Below, piece by piece: positions 1 through 7,964 of a stretch of 38,196 bases of DNA. Within the stretch, counting starts at the first letter, position 1. Every line of letters starts with the position of its first letter. The stretch comes from Ectopseudomonas toyotomiensis. GTDB lineage: Bacteria > Pseudomonadota > Gammaproteobacteria > Pseudomonadales > Pseudomonadaceae. Where the stretch lies: assembly GCF_900115695.1 (NCBI RefSeq), contig NZ_FOXK01000020.1, forward strand, positions 1-38,196, written 5' to 3'. The translations under genes and the position numbers were made by a program. The notes beneath the pieces were generated by a model. That model had not been told where the DNA came from. It worked only from the letters and a program-made list of their open reading frames with translations, and searched no databases.

Positions 1-12
1 ACCGAGGCGCGC

Positions 13-40
13 ATTCTACAGCAGCCTCTCTACCTGTCAA
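13..40 (-). promoter_or_regulatory. rRNA-type promoter, proximal of four
   Basis: On the minus strand the -35 hexamer TTGACA (35-40) is separated by exactly 16 bp from the -10 hexamer TAGAAT (13-18), followed by the GC-rich discriminator GCGCGCC. This architecture is typical of growth-rate-controlled stable RNA promoters in Pseudomonas. It reads leftward out of the window, so the transcribed gene (probably an rRNA operon) is inferred, not seen. Confidence 0.75.
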
Positions 41-130
41 GCTGTTTTTCGATTTTGTTTCCGGAGAAACTTCTTTCTACTCAACCACTTGCGCCTTCGA
101 TCAGAACTTCTTCTCTCCAGCGGGAGGCGC

Positions 131-158
131 ATTCTACAGCGTTCAAAACCGCTGTCAA
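131..158 (-). promoter_or_regulatory. rRNA-type promoter, second of four
   Basis: Minus-strand TTGACA (153-158), 16-bp spacer, TAGAAT (131-136), then GCGCC. Same spacing and -10 as its three neighbours, 118 bp upstream of the proximal copy. Confidence 0.75.
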
Positions 159-237
159 CCACCTCTTTCAAACCGCTTTCGATCCATTCGACCGAAACTT
201 CAACAGGATCAAACCACCACCCCGTCGACCAGCGCGC

Positions 238-265
238 ATTCTACACGCCAGATCCAGCTTTGCAA
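238..265 (-). promoter_or_regulatory. rRNA-type promoter, third of four
   Basis: Minus-strand TTGCAA (260-265), 16-bp spacer, TAGAAT (238-243), then GCGCGC. The -35 is less perfect (TTGCAA), but the -10, spacer length and discriminator match the other copies. Confidence 0.65.
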
Positions 266-335
266 GCCCTTCACTCAACTTAACTTATTGATTAACAAGC
301 AGTTTTTGAAGCGCTTCATCGCTGAAGTGGCGCGC

Positions 336-363
336 ATTCTACATGAGCACGGCGAGCTGTAAA
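336..363 (-). promoter_or_regulatory. rRNA-type promoter, distal of four
   Basis: Minus-strand TTTACA (358-363), 16-bp spacer, TAGAAT (336-341), then GCGCGCC. AT-rich sequence directly upstream (about 370-390) could act as an UP element; that is inference. This promoter lies immediately downstream of the gcdG stop codon. Confidence 0.65.
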
Positions 364-405
364 CCCCTGACATGCAAATAATTGCGTAAATCGGATCACC
401 CCCCA

Positions 406-421
406 CCTCTATATATAGAGG
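406..421 (-). terminator. perfect 16-bp palindrome just after gcdG
   Basis: CCTCTATATATAGAGG is a perfect palindrome two bases beyond the gcdG stop codon. It can fold as a 6-bp stem with a TATA loop. There is no T-tract after it on the minus strand, so it is only a weak candidate terminator. It might insulate gcdG from the stable RNA promoters that begin about 45 bp further on. Confidence 0.3.
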
Positions 422-422
422 C

Positions 423-1646
423 TCAGATCACCCCTGCCTCGCGCAGCTCGGCAATCTGCGTTTCACTCATACCAAGCAATTTCTGCAGCAGGGCATCGGT
501 GTGCTGGCCCAGCAGTGGCGGAGCCGAACGATAGGCCACTGGCGTCGCAGACAGGCGCAGCGGACTGGCGACCTGCGGCGTACTGCTACCCAGGGCATTA
601 GGCAGGTCGAGACGCAAACCTCGCGCCTGTACCTGAGGGTCGGCGAACACCTGCTGCAGATCGTTGATCGGCCCACAGGGCACGCCGGCCTTTTCCAGCA
701 GCTCGATCCACTGCGCAGTGGTCTTGAATACCGTGGCCTGACGCAACAGCGGTATCAGCTCGGCACGATGGGCAACCCGGGCCTTGTTAGTGACAAAGCG
801 CGGATCATCGGCAAGGTTCGCAATACCCGCCACTTCGCAGAACTTACGGAACTGCCCATCGTTACCCACCGCAAGGATGAAGTTGCCATCGGCACTGGGG
901 AAATCCTGGTAGGGCACGATGTTGGGATGAGCGTTACCCAGACGCTTGGGTGATACGCCTGTCGCCAGGTAGTTCATGGCCTGATTAGCCAGACAGGCAA
1001 CCTGCACATCGAGCAATGCCACATCTATATGCTGACCGAGCCCGGATTGCTCACGCTGATTTAGCGCAGCCAGCACGCCTACGGTTGCATAGAGCCCGGT
1101 GAGGATATCGGTCAGCGCCACCCCCACCTTCATCGGCCCGGCGCCCTCTTCACCCTCCTCACGGCCGGTCAGACTCATCAGCCCACCGAGGCCCTGAATC
1201 ATGAAGTCGTAACCGGCACGCTTGGCATAGGGGCCGCTTTGACCGAAGCCGGTGATGGAGCAGTAGATCAGACGCGGGTTGATCGCCTTCAGTGATTCGT
1301 AATCCAGGCCATAGGCTGCCAGGCCGCCAACCTTGAAGTTCTCCAGCAACACATCGCACTGCGCCACCAGCTCGCGCACCAGGCGCTGTCCTTCGGGCTG
1401 GGTGAAGTCCAGGGTAAGCGACTGCTTGTTGCGGTTGGCACTCTGAAAGTAGGCCGCCTCACGCGAGTCATTACCCTTAGCATCCTTTATATAAGGAGGC
1501 CCCCAATGCCGGGTGTCGTCGCCCGAGCCCGGACGCTCGACTTTGATCACCTCAGCACCGAGGTCACCGAATATTTGTCCGGCCCAAGGGCCGGCCAGCA
1601 CGCGAGATAGATCAAGCACGCGGATATGGGACAGTGCACCGGACAT
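423..1646 (-). CDS. gcdG: CaiB/BaiF family III CoA-transferase, glutarate CoA-transferase
   Basis: A 407-residue family III CoA-transferase. The N-terminus carries the family signature (LDLSRVLAGPWAGQIFGDLG, then EVIKVERPGSGDDTRHWGPP), followed by NRNKQSLTLDF, the NFKVGGLAAYGLDY segment with the NF...GLDY block typical of the family, and ITGFGQSGPYAKRAGYDFM. The ATG at 1646 is chosen over an in-frame ATG at 1679 because GGAG sits 6 bp upstream and MSGALSHIRVLDLS is the usual family start. The gene lies 56 bp downstream of gcdH on the same strand. In Pseudomonas the gcdH-gcdG pair serves glutarate (lysine) breakdown: GcdG moves CoA from a donor such as succinyl-CoA to glutarate, producing the GcdH substrate. 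The family assignment is firm; the substrate is inferred from the neighbour. Confidence 0.9.
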   Translation of the reverse strand: MSGALSHIRVLDLSRVLAGPWAGQIFGDLGAEVIKVERPGSGDDTRHWGPPYIKDAKGNDSREAAYFQSANRNKQSLTLDFTQPEGQRLVRELVAQCDVLLENFKVGGLAAYGLDYESLKAINPRLIYCSITGFGQSGPYAKRAGYDFMIQGLGGLMSLTGREEGEEGAGPMKVGVALTDILTGLYATVGVLAALNQREQSGLGQHIDVALLDVQVACLANQAMNYLATGVSPKRLGNAHPNIVPYQDFPSADGNFILAVGNDGQFRKFCEVAGIANLADDPRFVTNKARVAHRAELIPLLRQATVFKTTAQWIELLEKAGVPCGPINDLQQVFADPQVQARGLRLDLPNALGSSTPQVASPLRLSATPVAYRSAPPLLGQHTDALLQKLLGMSETQIAELREAGVI

Positions 1647-1702
1647 GAGCTTCTCCGTTGGGTGCGCCACGCGCACCATGGATCAGTGAGAGGCGTGAGC
1701 CT

Positions 1703-2881
1703 TTAGAAGAACGCCTGAATGCCGGTCTGCGCGCGCCCGAGGATCAGCGCGTGCACGTCATGCGTGCCCTCATAGGTATTGACCACCTCAAGGTTGACCA
1801 GATGGCGGGCGATGCCGAACTCGTCGCTGATGCCATTGCCGCCCAGCATGTCGCGGGCCATGCGGGCGATATCCAGGGCCTTGCCGCAACTGTTGCGCTT
1901 CATGATGGAGGTGATTTCCACCGCTGCCGTGCCTTCGTCCTTCATCCGCCCCAAGCGCAGGCAGCCTTGCAGCGCCAAGGTGATCTCGGTCTGCATGTCG
2001 GCCAGTTTCTTCTGGATCAACTGATTGGCGGCCAGCGGCCGGCCGAACTGGTGGCGATCGAGCACGTACTGGCGCGCGGTGTGCCAGCAGAACTCGGCGG
2101 CGCCCAGGGCACCCCAACTGATACCGTAACGGGCGGAGTTCAGGCAGGTGAACGGGCCGCGCAGGCCGCGTACATCCGGGAAGGCGTTCTCTTCGGGACA
2201 GAACACGTTGTCCATGACGATCTCGCCGGTGATCGAGGCGCGCAGACCGACCTTGCCATGAATCGCGGGAGCGGAGAGACCTTCCCAGCCTTTCTCCAGA
2301 ACGAAGCCGCGAATCTCGCCAGCATCGTCCTTGGCCCAGACCACGAAGACATCGGCGATCGGACTGTTGGTGATCCACATCTTGCTACCGGTCAGGCGGT
2401 AGCCGCCGTCGACCTTCTTGGCACGCGTGGCCATGGAGCCGGGATCGGAGCCGTGGTTTGGCTCGGTCAGGCCGAAGCAACCGATATACTCGCCACTTGC
2501 AAGCTTGGGCAGATACTTCTGCTTGGTCGCTTCATTACCGAACTCGTTGATCGGCACCATCACCAGCGAGGACTGCACGCTCATCATCGAGCGGTAGCCG
2601 GAGTCGATACGCTCCACTTCACGCGCAATCAGACCGTAGCACACATAGTTCAGACCGCTGCCACCGTAGGCTTCAGGAATGGTCGCACCGAGCAGGCCGG
2701 TTTCGCCCATTTCGCGGAAGATCTTCGGATCGGTCTGCTCATGACGGAAGGCTTCCAGCACCCGGGGCGCCAGCTTGTCGTCAGCGAACTGCTGGGCGCT
2801 ATCACGCACCATGCGCTCTTCTTCGGTCAGTTGCTGATCGAGCAGCAGTGGGTCGATCCAGTTGAAGCTTGCCTTGGCCAT
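1703..2881 (-). CDS. gcdH: glutaryl-CoA dehydrogenase
   Basis: A 392-residue flavin-dependent acyl-CoA dehydrogenase that oxidises and decarboxylates glutaryl-CoA to crotonyl-CoA, passing electrons to ETF. Visible signatures are CFGLTEPNHGSDPGSM (flavin/substrate region), KMWITNSPIADVFVVWAK, the helical C-terminal domain (RDMLGGNGISDEFGIARH) and YEGTHDVHALILGR. E371 in that last motif corresponds to the catalytic glutamate of GCDH enzymes. EGTHDVHALILGR followed by GIQAF points to glutaryl-CoA dehydrogenase rather than other acyl-CoA dehydrogenases. It is first in the gcdHG operon and is divergent from the LysR gene at 3061. Length is normal for the family and there is no sign of damage. Confidence 0.95.
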   Translation of the reverse strand: MAKASFNWIDPLLLDQQLTEEERMVRDSAQQFADDKLAPRVLEAFRHEQTDPKIFREMGETGLLGATIPEAYGGSGLNYVCYGLIAREVERIDSGYRSMMSVQSSLVMVPINEFGNEATKQKYLPKLASGEYIGCFGLTEPNHGSDPGSMATRAKKVDGGYRLTGSKMWITNSPIADVFVVWAKDDAGEIRGFVLEKGWEGLSAPAIHGKVGLRASITGEIVMDNVFCPEENAFPDVRGLRGPFTCLNSARYGISWGALGAAEFCWHTARQYVLDRHQFGRPLAANQLIQKKLADMQTEITLALQGCLRLGRMKDEGTAAVEITSIMKRNSCGKALDIARMARDMLGGNGISDEFGIARHLVNLEVVNTYEGTHDVHALILGRAQTGIQAFF

Positions 2882-2980
2882 TGCGAGAAACCTCGAAGCG
2901 GGGAAGTGAGCGGGCGGCCAGCCGCCCCTGAATGGCTTTGATCCTAGGCCGACCTTGAGCAGAGGACAAACGCAGAATTT

Positions 2981-2994
2981 GCACAGACCTGTGC
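2981..2994. promoter_or_regulatory. candidate GcdR operator palindrome
   Basis: GCACAG-AC-CTGTGC is a perfect inverted repeat in the 179-bp divergent interval between gcdH and gcdR. It is placed where a LysR-type regulator would control both its own gene and the target operon. A six-T run follows directly (2995-3000). The role as GcdR site is inferred from position and symmetry only. Confidence 0.4.
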
Positions 2995-3060
2995 TTTTTT
3001 CTCACTCCGAGATAGCTTATTCATCTAAATCTATTGCTTACGAGTGAGGCTTTTGCATAC

Positions 3061-3957
3061 ATGCGTCGCAAGATACCCAGCACCGCTGCCCTGGTCGCCT
3101 TCGAATCCGCCGCTCGCCACCAAAGCTTCACCAAGGCCGCCGACGAGCTGAACCTGACGCAAAGCGCGATCTGCAGGCAAATCGGCGGGCTGGAGAGCTT
3201 TCTCAATGTCGAACTGTTTCGCCGCTCCCGGCGCGGCGTGGTGCTGACCGAAGCGGGCGTCGCCTACAGCCGCAAGGTGTCAGCGCAGCTCGATGCAGTG
3301 GAGCGCGACACCCTGGCACTGATGGGCAACCAGGGCACCACCAGCATAGAACTGGCAGTGGTACCGACCTTTGGCACGCAGTGGCTTCTGCCGCGTTTAC
3401 GTGCCTTTCAGCAGCTGCACCCGGAGGTGACGGTGCACCTGACCAACCGTACCCGCCCCTTCCTGTTCGCCGACACTCACTTCGATGCCGCCATCTATTT
3501 CGGTGACGCCGAATGGTCGGGCACCGAAGCCCATTTCCTGATGCATGAGCACCTGCTGCCGGTGTGCAGCCCGGCGCTGCTGGGCGATACCCCAGTCGAC
3601 GCCGAACGCATCGCCAACTTGCCGCTGCTGCAGCAGACCACACGCCCCTATGCCTGGCGGCAATGGTTCGCCGCCCAAGGCATGAATGTGGCCCGCGACA
3701 TGACAGGCCCGCGACTTGAACTGTTTTCCATGCTGGCGCAGGCCGCTCAACATGAAATGGGCATCGCTCTGATCCCACCCTTTCTGATCCAGCGCGAACT
3801 GGAAGAGGGCAGCCTGGTGATTGCCCTCGACCGCGCCTTACCAAACAACGACCGCGCCTATTATCTGATGGTGCCGGAACGCAAGGCCGAGTCAGCGGCT
3901 CTGAAGGCCTTTCGAGACTGGCTCCTGGAGCAGGCCGATGCCTACCGAGGCGCATGA
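3061..3957 (+). CDS. gcdR: LysR-type regulator of glutarate catabolism
   Basis: A 298-residue LysR-family regulator. The N-terminal winged helix-turn-helix is clear (FESAARHQSFTKAADELN, then LTQSAICRQIGGLE, then LFRRSRRGVVLTEAG). It is followed by a GcvA-type effector domain (VVPTFGTQWLLPRLRAFQQ; HPEVTVHLTNRTRPFLF). The ATG at 3061, with GAGG 11 bp upstream, is preferred to the TTG at 3034, because RKIPSTAALVAFESAARH is the usual family start. Its position divergent from gcdHG matches the known Pseudomonas gcdR arrangement, so glutarate or glutaryl-CoA is the likely effector (inference). Confidence 0.88.
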   Translation: MRRKIPSTAALVAFESAARHQSFTKAADELNLTQSAICRQIGGLESFLNVELFRRSRRGVVLTEAGVAYSRKVSAQLDAVERDTLALMGNQGTTSIELAVVPTFGTQWLLPRLRAFQQLHPEVTVHLTNRTRPFLFADTHFDAAIYFGDAEWSGTEAHFLMHEHLLPVCSPALLGDTPVDAERIANLPLLQQTTRPYAWRQWFAAQGMNVARDMTGPRLELFSMLAQAAQHEMGIALIPPFLIQRELEEGSLVIALDRALPNNDRAYYLMVPERKAESAALKAFRDWLLEQADAYRGA

Positions 3958-4426
3958 TCATCGCCGGAGCAAGATCGCTTTTAGCCCGCAGCGCGTAGCT
4001 ACGCCCAGGGACAGAACCCGTAGCGAGCAAGCGGTCACACTACATATGTCTTCCCAGAAAAAGTGCACAACAGCCACTGCTTTCGGGCTATAGCACTATT
4101 CTGAACGGGTTGTTCGTTACTCTCCACACTCCTCCCGATTCGACCAGCGGTCATCCAGCGCGTGACTGCCTATACTGCCCTGCAAGCTGCGCAGAATCTG
4201 CTGTCAGCCCGAATCTACGCGGCCTGCACACAGTATAAAAATCCCTCATAGACCCATTACTTGTAGTAATGCATTTTTTTTACTCCATAACTTCTTGTAA
4301 GGGTTTGCGTTCGATTGCACAATCGCCGCGCTCGCCACCTTCCGGCGGGTTATGTGCTGATCCCCAATCGCCGGCGCGCCAGCGCAGTGCTCCGGTTCAC
4401 AAAAAAGATCACGCAGGAGATTAGAA
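3958..4426. other. 469-bp intergenic region, no gene seen
   Basis: No credible coding sequence here: the short open frames lack ribosome sites and family similarity. It contains the hairpin plus T-tract at 4255-4281 and a TATAAA at 4234-4239 that could be a -10 without a clear -35. After the hairpin a 145-bp leader runs to pntAA. Confidence 0.6.
4255..4281 (+). terminator. intrinsic terminator or attenuator ahead of pntAA
   Basis: CATTACT (4255-4261), loop TGT, AGTAATG (4265-4271), then CA and eight T (4274-4281). It faces rightward. It is almost 300 bp past gcdR but only 145 bp before pntAA, so it may either end gcdR transcripts or act as a leader attenuator for pnt. The stem is AT-rich and modest. 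Confidence 0.55.
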
Positions 4427-5548
4427 GTGCACATCGGTGTTCCTCTCGAAACCCATGCCGGGGAGACGCGGGTTGCCGCGACCCCAGAGACCATCAAGAA
4501 GCTGGTCGGCCAAGGTCATCAGGTGACCGTCCAGGCCGGCGCCGGCATCAGCGCCAGCATTCCAGACAGCGCTTATGAAGCTGCTGGCGCGACCATTGGC
4601 AATGACTCTGCCGCGTTTGGCGCAGACCTCGTGCTCAAGGTGGTCGCACCGACCGACGCCGAGCTCGCTCATATGAGAGCCGGAGCCGTGTTGGTTGGCA
4701 TGCTCAACCCGTTCTGCAACGAGACCATCGCGCGCATGAATGCTCGCGGTGTCACTGCCTTCGCCTTGGAGGCCGCACCGCGCACCTCCCGCGCGCAAAG
4801 CCTGGACGTACTGAGCTCGCAGGCCAATATCGCCGGCTACAAGGCCGTGCTGCTGGCAGCCCATCACTATCCACGCTTCATGCCGATGCTGATGACTGCT
4901 GCCGGTACCGTTAAGGCCGCGCGTATTTTGATTCTCGGTGCCGGTGTTGCCGGTCTGCAGGCCATCGCCACGGCCAAGCGCCTGGGCGCGGTGATCGAGG
5001 CCTCCGACGTGCGCCCTGCAGTCAAAGAGCAGATCGAGTCTCTCGGCGCCAAGTTCGTCGACGTGCCTTTCGAGACCGACGAAGAGCGTGAATGCGCCCA
5101 AGGCGTGGGCGGCTATGCCCGACCGATGCCGCAGTCCTGGATGGAACGTCAGGCCAAGGCCGTGCACGAGCGCGCCAAGCAGGCCGATATCGTCATCACC
5201 ACTGCGCTGATTCCGGGCCGTAAGGCACCGACCTTGCTGCACGAAGCCACCGTCACCGAGATGAAGCCTGGCTCCGTAGTGATCGACCTTGCAGCTGCGC
5301 AAGGCGGCAACTGCCCACTGACCGAAGCCGACAAGGTAGTGGTCAAGCACGGCGTGACCCTGGTCGGCCACACCAATCTGGCCGCACTGGTACCGGCGGA
5401 TGCCTCCGCCCTGTACGCACGCAACCTGCTGGACTTCCTCAAGCTGGTGATCGACAAGGAAGGCCAGTTCCAGCTCAACCTCGAAGACGACATCGTCGCG
5501 GCCTGCCTGATGTGCAATGCCGGCGAAGTCGTGCGCAAGAACGGCTAA
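4427..5548 (+). CDS. pntAA: proton-translocating NAD(P) transhydrogenase, subunit alpha part 1
   Basis: A 373-residue protein holding domain I, the NAD(H)-binding domain, of the energy-coupled transhydrogenase (hydride from NADH to NADP+, driven by the proton gradient). The N-terminus HIGVPLETHAGETRVAATPE is the alanine dehydrogenase/PNT signature. The Rossmann glycine motif LGAGVAGLQAIATAKRLGA lies around residue 170. RALMM-like segments are replaced by the usual PNT loop (AQGVGGYARPM). It starts at GTG 4427 with AGGAG 8 bp upstream. As usual in Pseudomonas, the alpha subunit is split into two genes: this one stops before the membrane helices, which are encoded by the next gene 11 bp downstream. 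Confidence 0.95.
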   Translation: MHIGVPLETHAGETRVAATPETIKKLVGQGHQVTVQAGAGISASIPDSAYEAAGATIGNDSAAFGADLVLKVVAPTDAELAHMRAGAVLVGMLNPFCNETIARMNARGVTAFALEAAPRTSRAQSLDVLSSQANIAGYKAVLLAAHHYPRFMPMLMTAAGTVKAARILILGAGVAGLQAIATAKRLGAVIEASDVRPAVKEQIESLGAKFVDVPFETDEERECAQGVGGYARPMPQSWMERQAKAVHERAKQADIVITTALIPGRKAPTLLHEATVTEMKPGSVVIDLAAAQGGNCPLTEADKVVVKHGVTLVGHTNLAALVPADASALYARNLLDFLKLVIDKEGQFQLNLEDDIVAACLMCNAGEVVRKNG

Positions 5549-5559
5549 GGAGTAGGGAC

Positions 5560-5874
5560 ATGGATCTGATTTCCGACGGCATCTACAACCTGATCATCTT
5601 CGTGCTGGCCATCTATATCGGCTACCACGTGGTGTGGAACGTCACCCCGGCCCTGCATACCCCGCTGATGGCCGTGACCAACGCCATCTCGGCGATCGTG
5701 ATCGTCGGCGCCATGCTGGCTGCCGCGCTTACCGTCACTCCGCTGGGCAAGACCATGGGCACCCTGGCCGTGGCCCTCGCTGCGGTCAACGTGTTCGGCG
5801 GCTTCCTGGTAACCCGGCGCATGCTGGAAATGTTCAAGAAGAAGGCGCCGAAAGCGCAGGCGGAGAAGCACTGA
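5560..5874 (+). CDS. pntAB: NAD(P) transhydrogenase, subunit alpha part 2
   Basis: A 104-residue membrane protein with about three helices (IYNLIIFVLAIYIGYHVVW; AIVIVGAMLAAAL; LAVALAAVNVFGGFLVTRRM). It supplies the membrane part of the alpha subunit. ATG 5560 has AAGGAG 8 bp upstream. It lies between pntAA (11 bp) and pntB (2-bp gap), so the three genes are translated as one operon. Confidence 0.94.
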   Translation: MDLISDGIYNLIIFVLAIYIGYHVVWNVTPALHTPLMAVTNAISAIVIVGAMLAAALTVTPLGKTMGTLAVALAAVNVFGGFLVTRRMLEMFKKKAPKAQAEKH

Positions 5875-5876
5875 CC

Positions 5877-7313
5877 ATGAGCATGAACCTGATCACTGTT
5901 CTCTACCTCGTCGCCTCGGTGTGCTTCATCCAGGCGCTCAAGGGCCTGTCGCACCCGACTTCGTCACGACGCGGCAATGTCTTCGGCATGGTCGGCATGG
6001 GCATCGCCATCGTCACCACGGTCGGCCTGATCCACAAGCTGGGCAGCGAACTGGCCCTACAGGGCCTGGGCTTCGTCATCGCTGGCCTGATGCTCGGCGG
6101 CAGCATCGGCACGGTCATGGCCAAGCGCGTGGAAATGACCAAGATGCCTGAGCTGGTCGCCTTCATGCACAGCATGATCGGTCTGGCAGCGGTATGTATC
6201 GCCATTGCCGCGGTGGCCGAACCGCAGTCTCTGGGCATCGTCGCCGGCATGGCCGACCCGATCCCGGCCGGCAACCGCCTGGAACTGTTCCTCGGTGCAG
6301 CCATCGGCGCCATCACCTTCTCCGGGTCGGTGATCGCCTTCGGCAAACTGTCGGGCAAGTACAAGTTCCGCCTGTTCCAGGGCGCGCCGGTGGTCTTCAA
6401 AGGCCAGCACTTGCTCAACCTGGCCGTCGGGCTGGCCATTCTTGGCCTCGGCCTGGTCTACACCTTCACCGGCGACATCACCTCGTTCGCCATCCTGGTG
6501 GCGCTGGCGTTCGTCATCGGCGTGCTGATCATCATCCCTATCGGCGGCGCCGACATGCCGGTGGTGGTGTCGATGCTCAACAGCTACTCGGGCTGGGCGG
6601 CGGCCGGTATCGGCTTCTCGCTTAACAACTCGATGCTGATCGTCGCCGGCTCCCTGGTCGGCTCTTCGGGCGCCATCCTCTCGTACATCATGTGCAAGGC
6701 GATGAACCGTTCGTTCTTCAACGTCATCCTCGGTGGCTTCGGCGCCGATGCAGATGCCGGCGCAGCCAGCGGCAGCCAGGAGCAACGCAGCGTGAAGTCG
6801 GGATCAAGCGACGACGCCGCCTTCCTGCTGACCAACGCCGACACCGTGGTCATCGTGCCCGGTTACGGTCTGGCCGTGGCGCGTGCCCAGCATGCACTGA
6901 TGGAGCTGGCCGAGAAGCTGACCCACCGCGGCGTGACCGTGAAGTACGCGATCCACCCGGTTGCCGGGCGCATGCCTGGCCACATGAACGTGCTGCTGGC
7001 CGAGGCCGAGGTGCCGTACGAGCAGGTGTTCGAGATGGAGGACATCAACTCCGAGTTCGGCCAGACCGACGTGGTACTGGTGCTCGGCGCCAACGATGTG
7101 GTCAACCCGGCGGCGAAGAACGATCCGAAGTCGCCGATCGCCGGCATGCCGATCCTCGAGGCCTACAAGGCCAAGACCGTGATCGTCAACAAGCGCTCGA
7201 TGGCCAGCGGCTACGCCGGCCTGGACAACGAACTGTTCTACATGGACAAGACCATGATGGTCTTCGGCGATGCCAAGAAGGTGATCGAGGACATGGTCAA
7301 GGCCGTGGAATAG
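5877..7313 (+). CDS. pntB: NAD(P) transhydrogenase, subunit beta
   Basis: A 478-residue protein with an N-terminal membrane domain of about nine helices and a C-terminal NADP(H)-binding domain III from about residue 310. Domain III signatures are all present: VPGYGLAVARAQHALMEL, HPVAGRMPGHMNVLLAEA, LGANDVVNPAA and NKRSMASGYAGLDNELF. ATG 5877 follows the pntAB stop by 2 bp; an in-frame ATG at 5883 is an alternative. The longer open frame that starts at 5634 only reads through pntAB in another frame. Together with pntAA-pntAB it forms the complete proton pump that supplies NADPH. Confidence 0.95.
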   Translation: MSMNLITVLYLVASVCFIQALKGLSHPTSSRRGNVFGMVGMGIAIVTTVGLIHKLGSELALQGLGFVIAGLMLGGSIGTVMAKRVEMTKMPELVAFMHSMIGLAAVCIAIAAVAEPQSLGIVAGMADPIPAGNRLELFLGAAIGAITFSGSVIAFGKLSGKYKFRLFQGAPVVFKGQHLLNLAVGLAILGLGLVYTFTGDITSFAILVALAFVIGVLIIIPIGGADMPVVVSMLNSYSGWAAAGIGFSLNNSMLIVAGSLVGSSGAILSYIMCKAMNRSFFNVILGGFGADADAGAASGSQEQRSVKSGSSDDAAFLLTNADTVVIVPGYGLAVARAQHALMELAEKLTHRGVTVKYAIHPVAGRMPGHMNVLLAEAEVPYEQVFEMEDINSEFGQTDVVLVLGANDVVNPAAKNDPKSPIAGMPILEAYKAKTVIVNKRSMASGYAGLDNELFYMDKTMMVFGDAKKVIEDMVKAVE

Positions 7314-7329
7314 GCCCTGACCGGTCAGA

Positions 7330-7360
7330 CAGGAAACCCGGCCATGTGCCGGGTTTCCTG
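7330..7360 (+). terminator. pnt operon terminator, first hairpin
   Basis: CAGGAAACCCGGC (7330-7342), loop CATGT, GCCGGGTTTCCTG (7348-7360): a perfect 13-bp stem 16 bp after the pntB stop. Only CTTATGT follows, so the T-tract is poor, but the stem is very stable. Confidence 0.75.
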
Positions 7361-7367
7361 CTTATGT

Positions 7368-7390
7368 AATCAGCAAAAAAGCTGATTTTC
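7368..7390 (+). terminator. second terminator hairpin after pntB
   Basis: AATCAGC (7368-7374), loop of six A, GCTGATT (7381-7387), then TTC. A short second stem directly behind the first hairpin; the pair probably acts as a tandem terminator. Confidence 0.5.
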
Positions 7391-7414
7391 AGGTCAAGCA
7401 TCGCGGCGAATCAA

Positions 7415-7519
7415 TTTCAAACTGTACTGTTTGAAAGACCAATATTTTTGGGTTGCACCCAGTTAAAAATCTCGTAAAAACAGGTTGCACCCAGTCTTTT
7501 CACTTATGACCAGTACAGT
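7415..7519. promoter_or_regulatory. repeat-rich regulatory region upstream of the first DUF1127 gene
   Basis: Three ordered symmetries lie in about 105 bp. There is a perfect inverted repeat TTTCAAAC (7415-7422), 6 bp, GTTTGAAA (7429-7436). There is a 13-bp direct repeat GGTTGCACCCAGT at 7451-7463 and 7483-7495, with a 32-bp period of about three helical turns. There is also a 9-bp inverted pair ACTGTACTG (7421-7429) and CAGTACAGT (7511-7519) that brackets the direct repeats. The core GGT-TGC-ACC is itself dyad-symmetric. I do not recognise a known operator. No gene lies between pntB and 7672. Confidence 0.5.
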
Positions 7520-7671
7520 AATACCGATTCCTGACCGAACAGTTACAAAGCAACCTATCTAATAGCACAACAATTTCATCCAGCTGTGACTACTGAGCCA
7601 CCACCGTGCTCGGGATAATTTGCCCATCGAAAGTAAACACCAGCGCCGCCACAAGCGGAAGGATGACCACC

Positions 7672-7887
7672 ATGGAACGTACCCTCAGTTCCGCCCTGCT
7701 TCAAACTCACAGCGTTGCCAGCGACAAATCGGCCTGGCTGCTCCGCGTTATCGCCACCCTCAGCCTGTGGCAGCGCCGCATCGTCAGCCGTCGTCAACTG
7801 GCTCGACTGGATGCCCGTCTGCTCGCTGACGCCGGCATTAGCGAAAATCAGCGTTACGTCGAACTGCAGAAGCCGTTCTGGCGTTAA
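7672..7887 (+). CDS. small DUF1127 protein, copy 1
   Basis: A 71-residue basic protein with the DUF1127 core: LWQRRIVSRRQLARLDARLLADAGI, followed by the C-terminus ELQKPFWR. ATG 7672 is chosen because GGAAGG lies 9 bp upstream; the in-frame ATG at 7663 abuts that site. Alpha-proteobacterial members are small arginine-rich proteins linked to RNA-based regulation and phosphate or carbon physiology. No role can be stated for this one. A close relative follows at 8112. Confidence 0.85.
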   Translation: MERTLSSALLQTHSVASDKSAWLLRVIATLSLWQRRIVSRRQLARLDARLLADAGISENQRYVELQKPFWR

Positions 7888-7928
7888 CACCCCCGCTTTG
7901 CTCCATCCCTAGTTGGGATCTTCTGAGA

Positions 7929-7964
7929 GCTCCACCGTCTCTGCTGCGGTGGGGCTTTCGTTTT
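7929..7964 (+). terminator. terminator after first DUF1127 gene
   Basis: GCTCCACCG (7929-7937), 9-nt loop, CGGTGGGGC (7947-7955) with one mismatch, then TTTCGTTTT. Good rightward intrinsic terminator 41 bp after the stop codon, so the two DUF1127 genes are probably separate units. Confidence 0.75.

Noticed and set aside
55..291. Short plus-strand reading frames (78 and 64 residues) near the left edge
   Set aside because: They run antisense through the tandem stable-RNA promoters, lack ribosome sites and have no domain-like composition.
1658..2941. Plus-strand reading frame of 427 residues opposite gcdH
   Set aside because: Shadow of gcdH, without ribosome site or recognisable motif.
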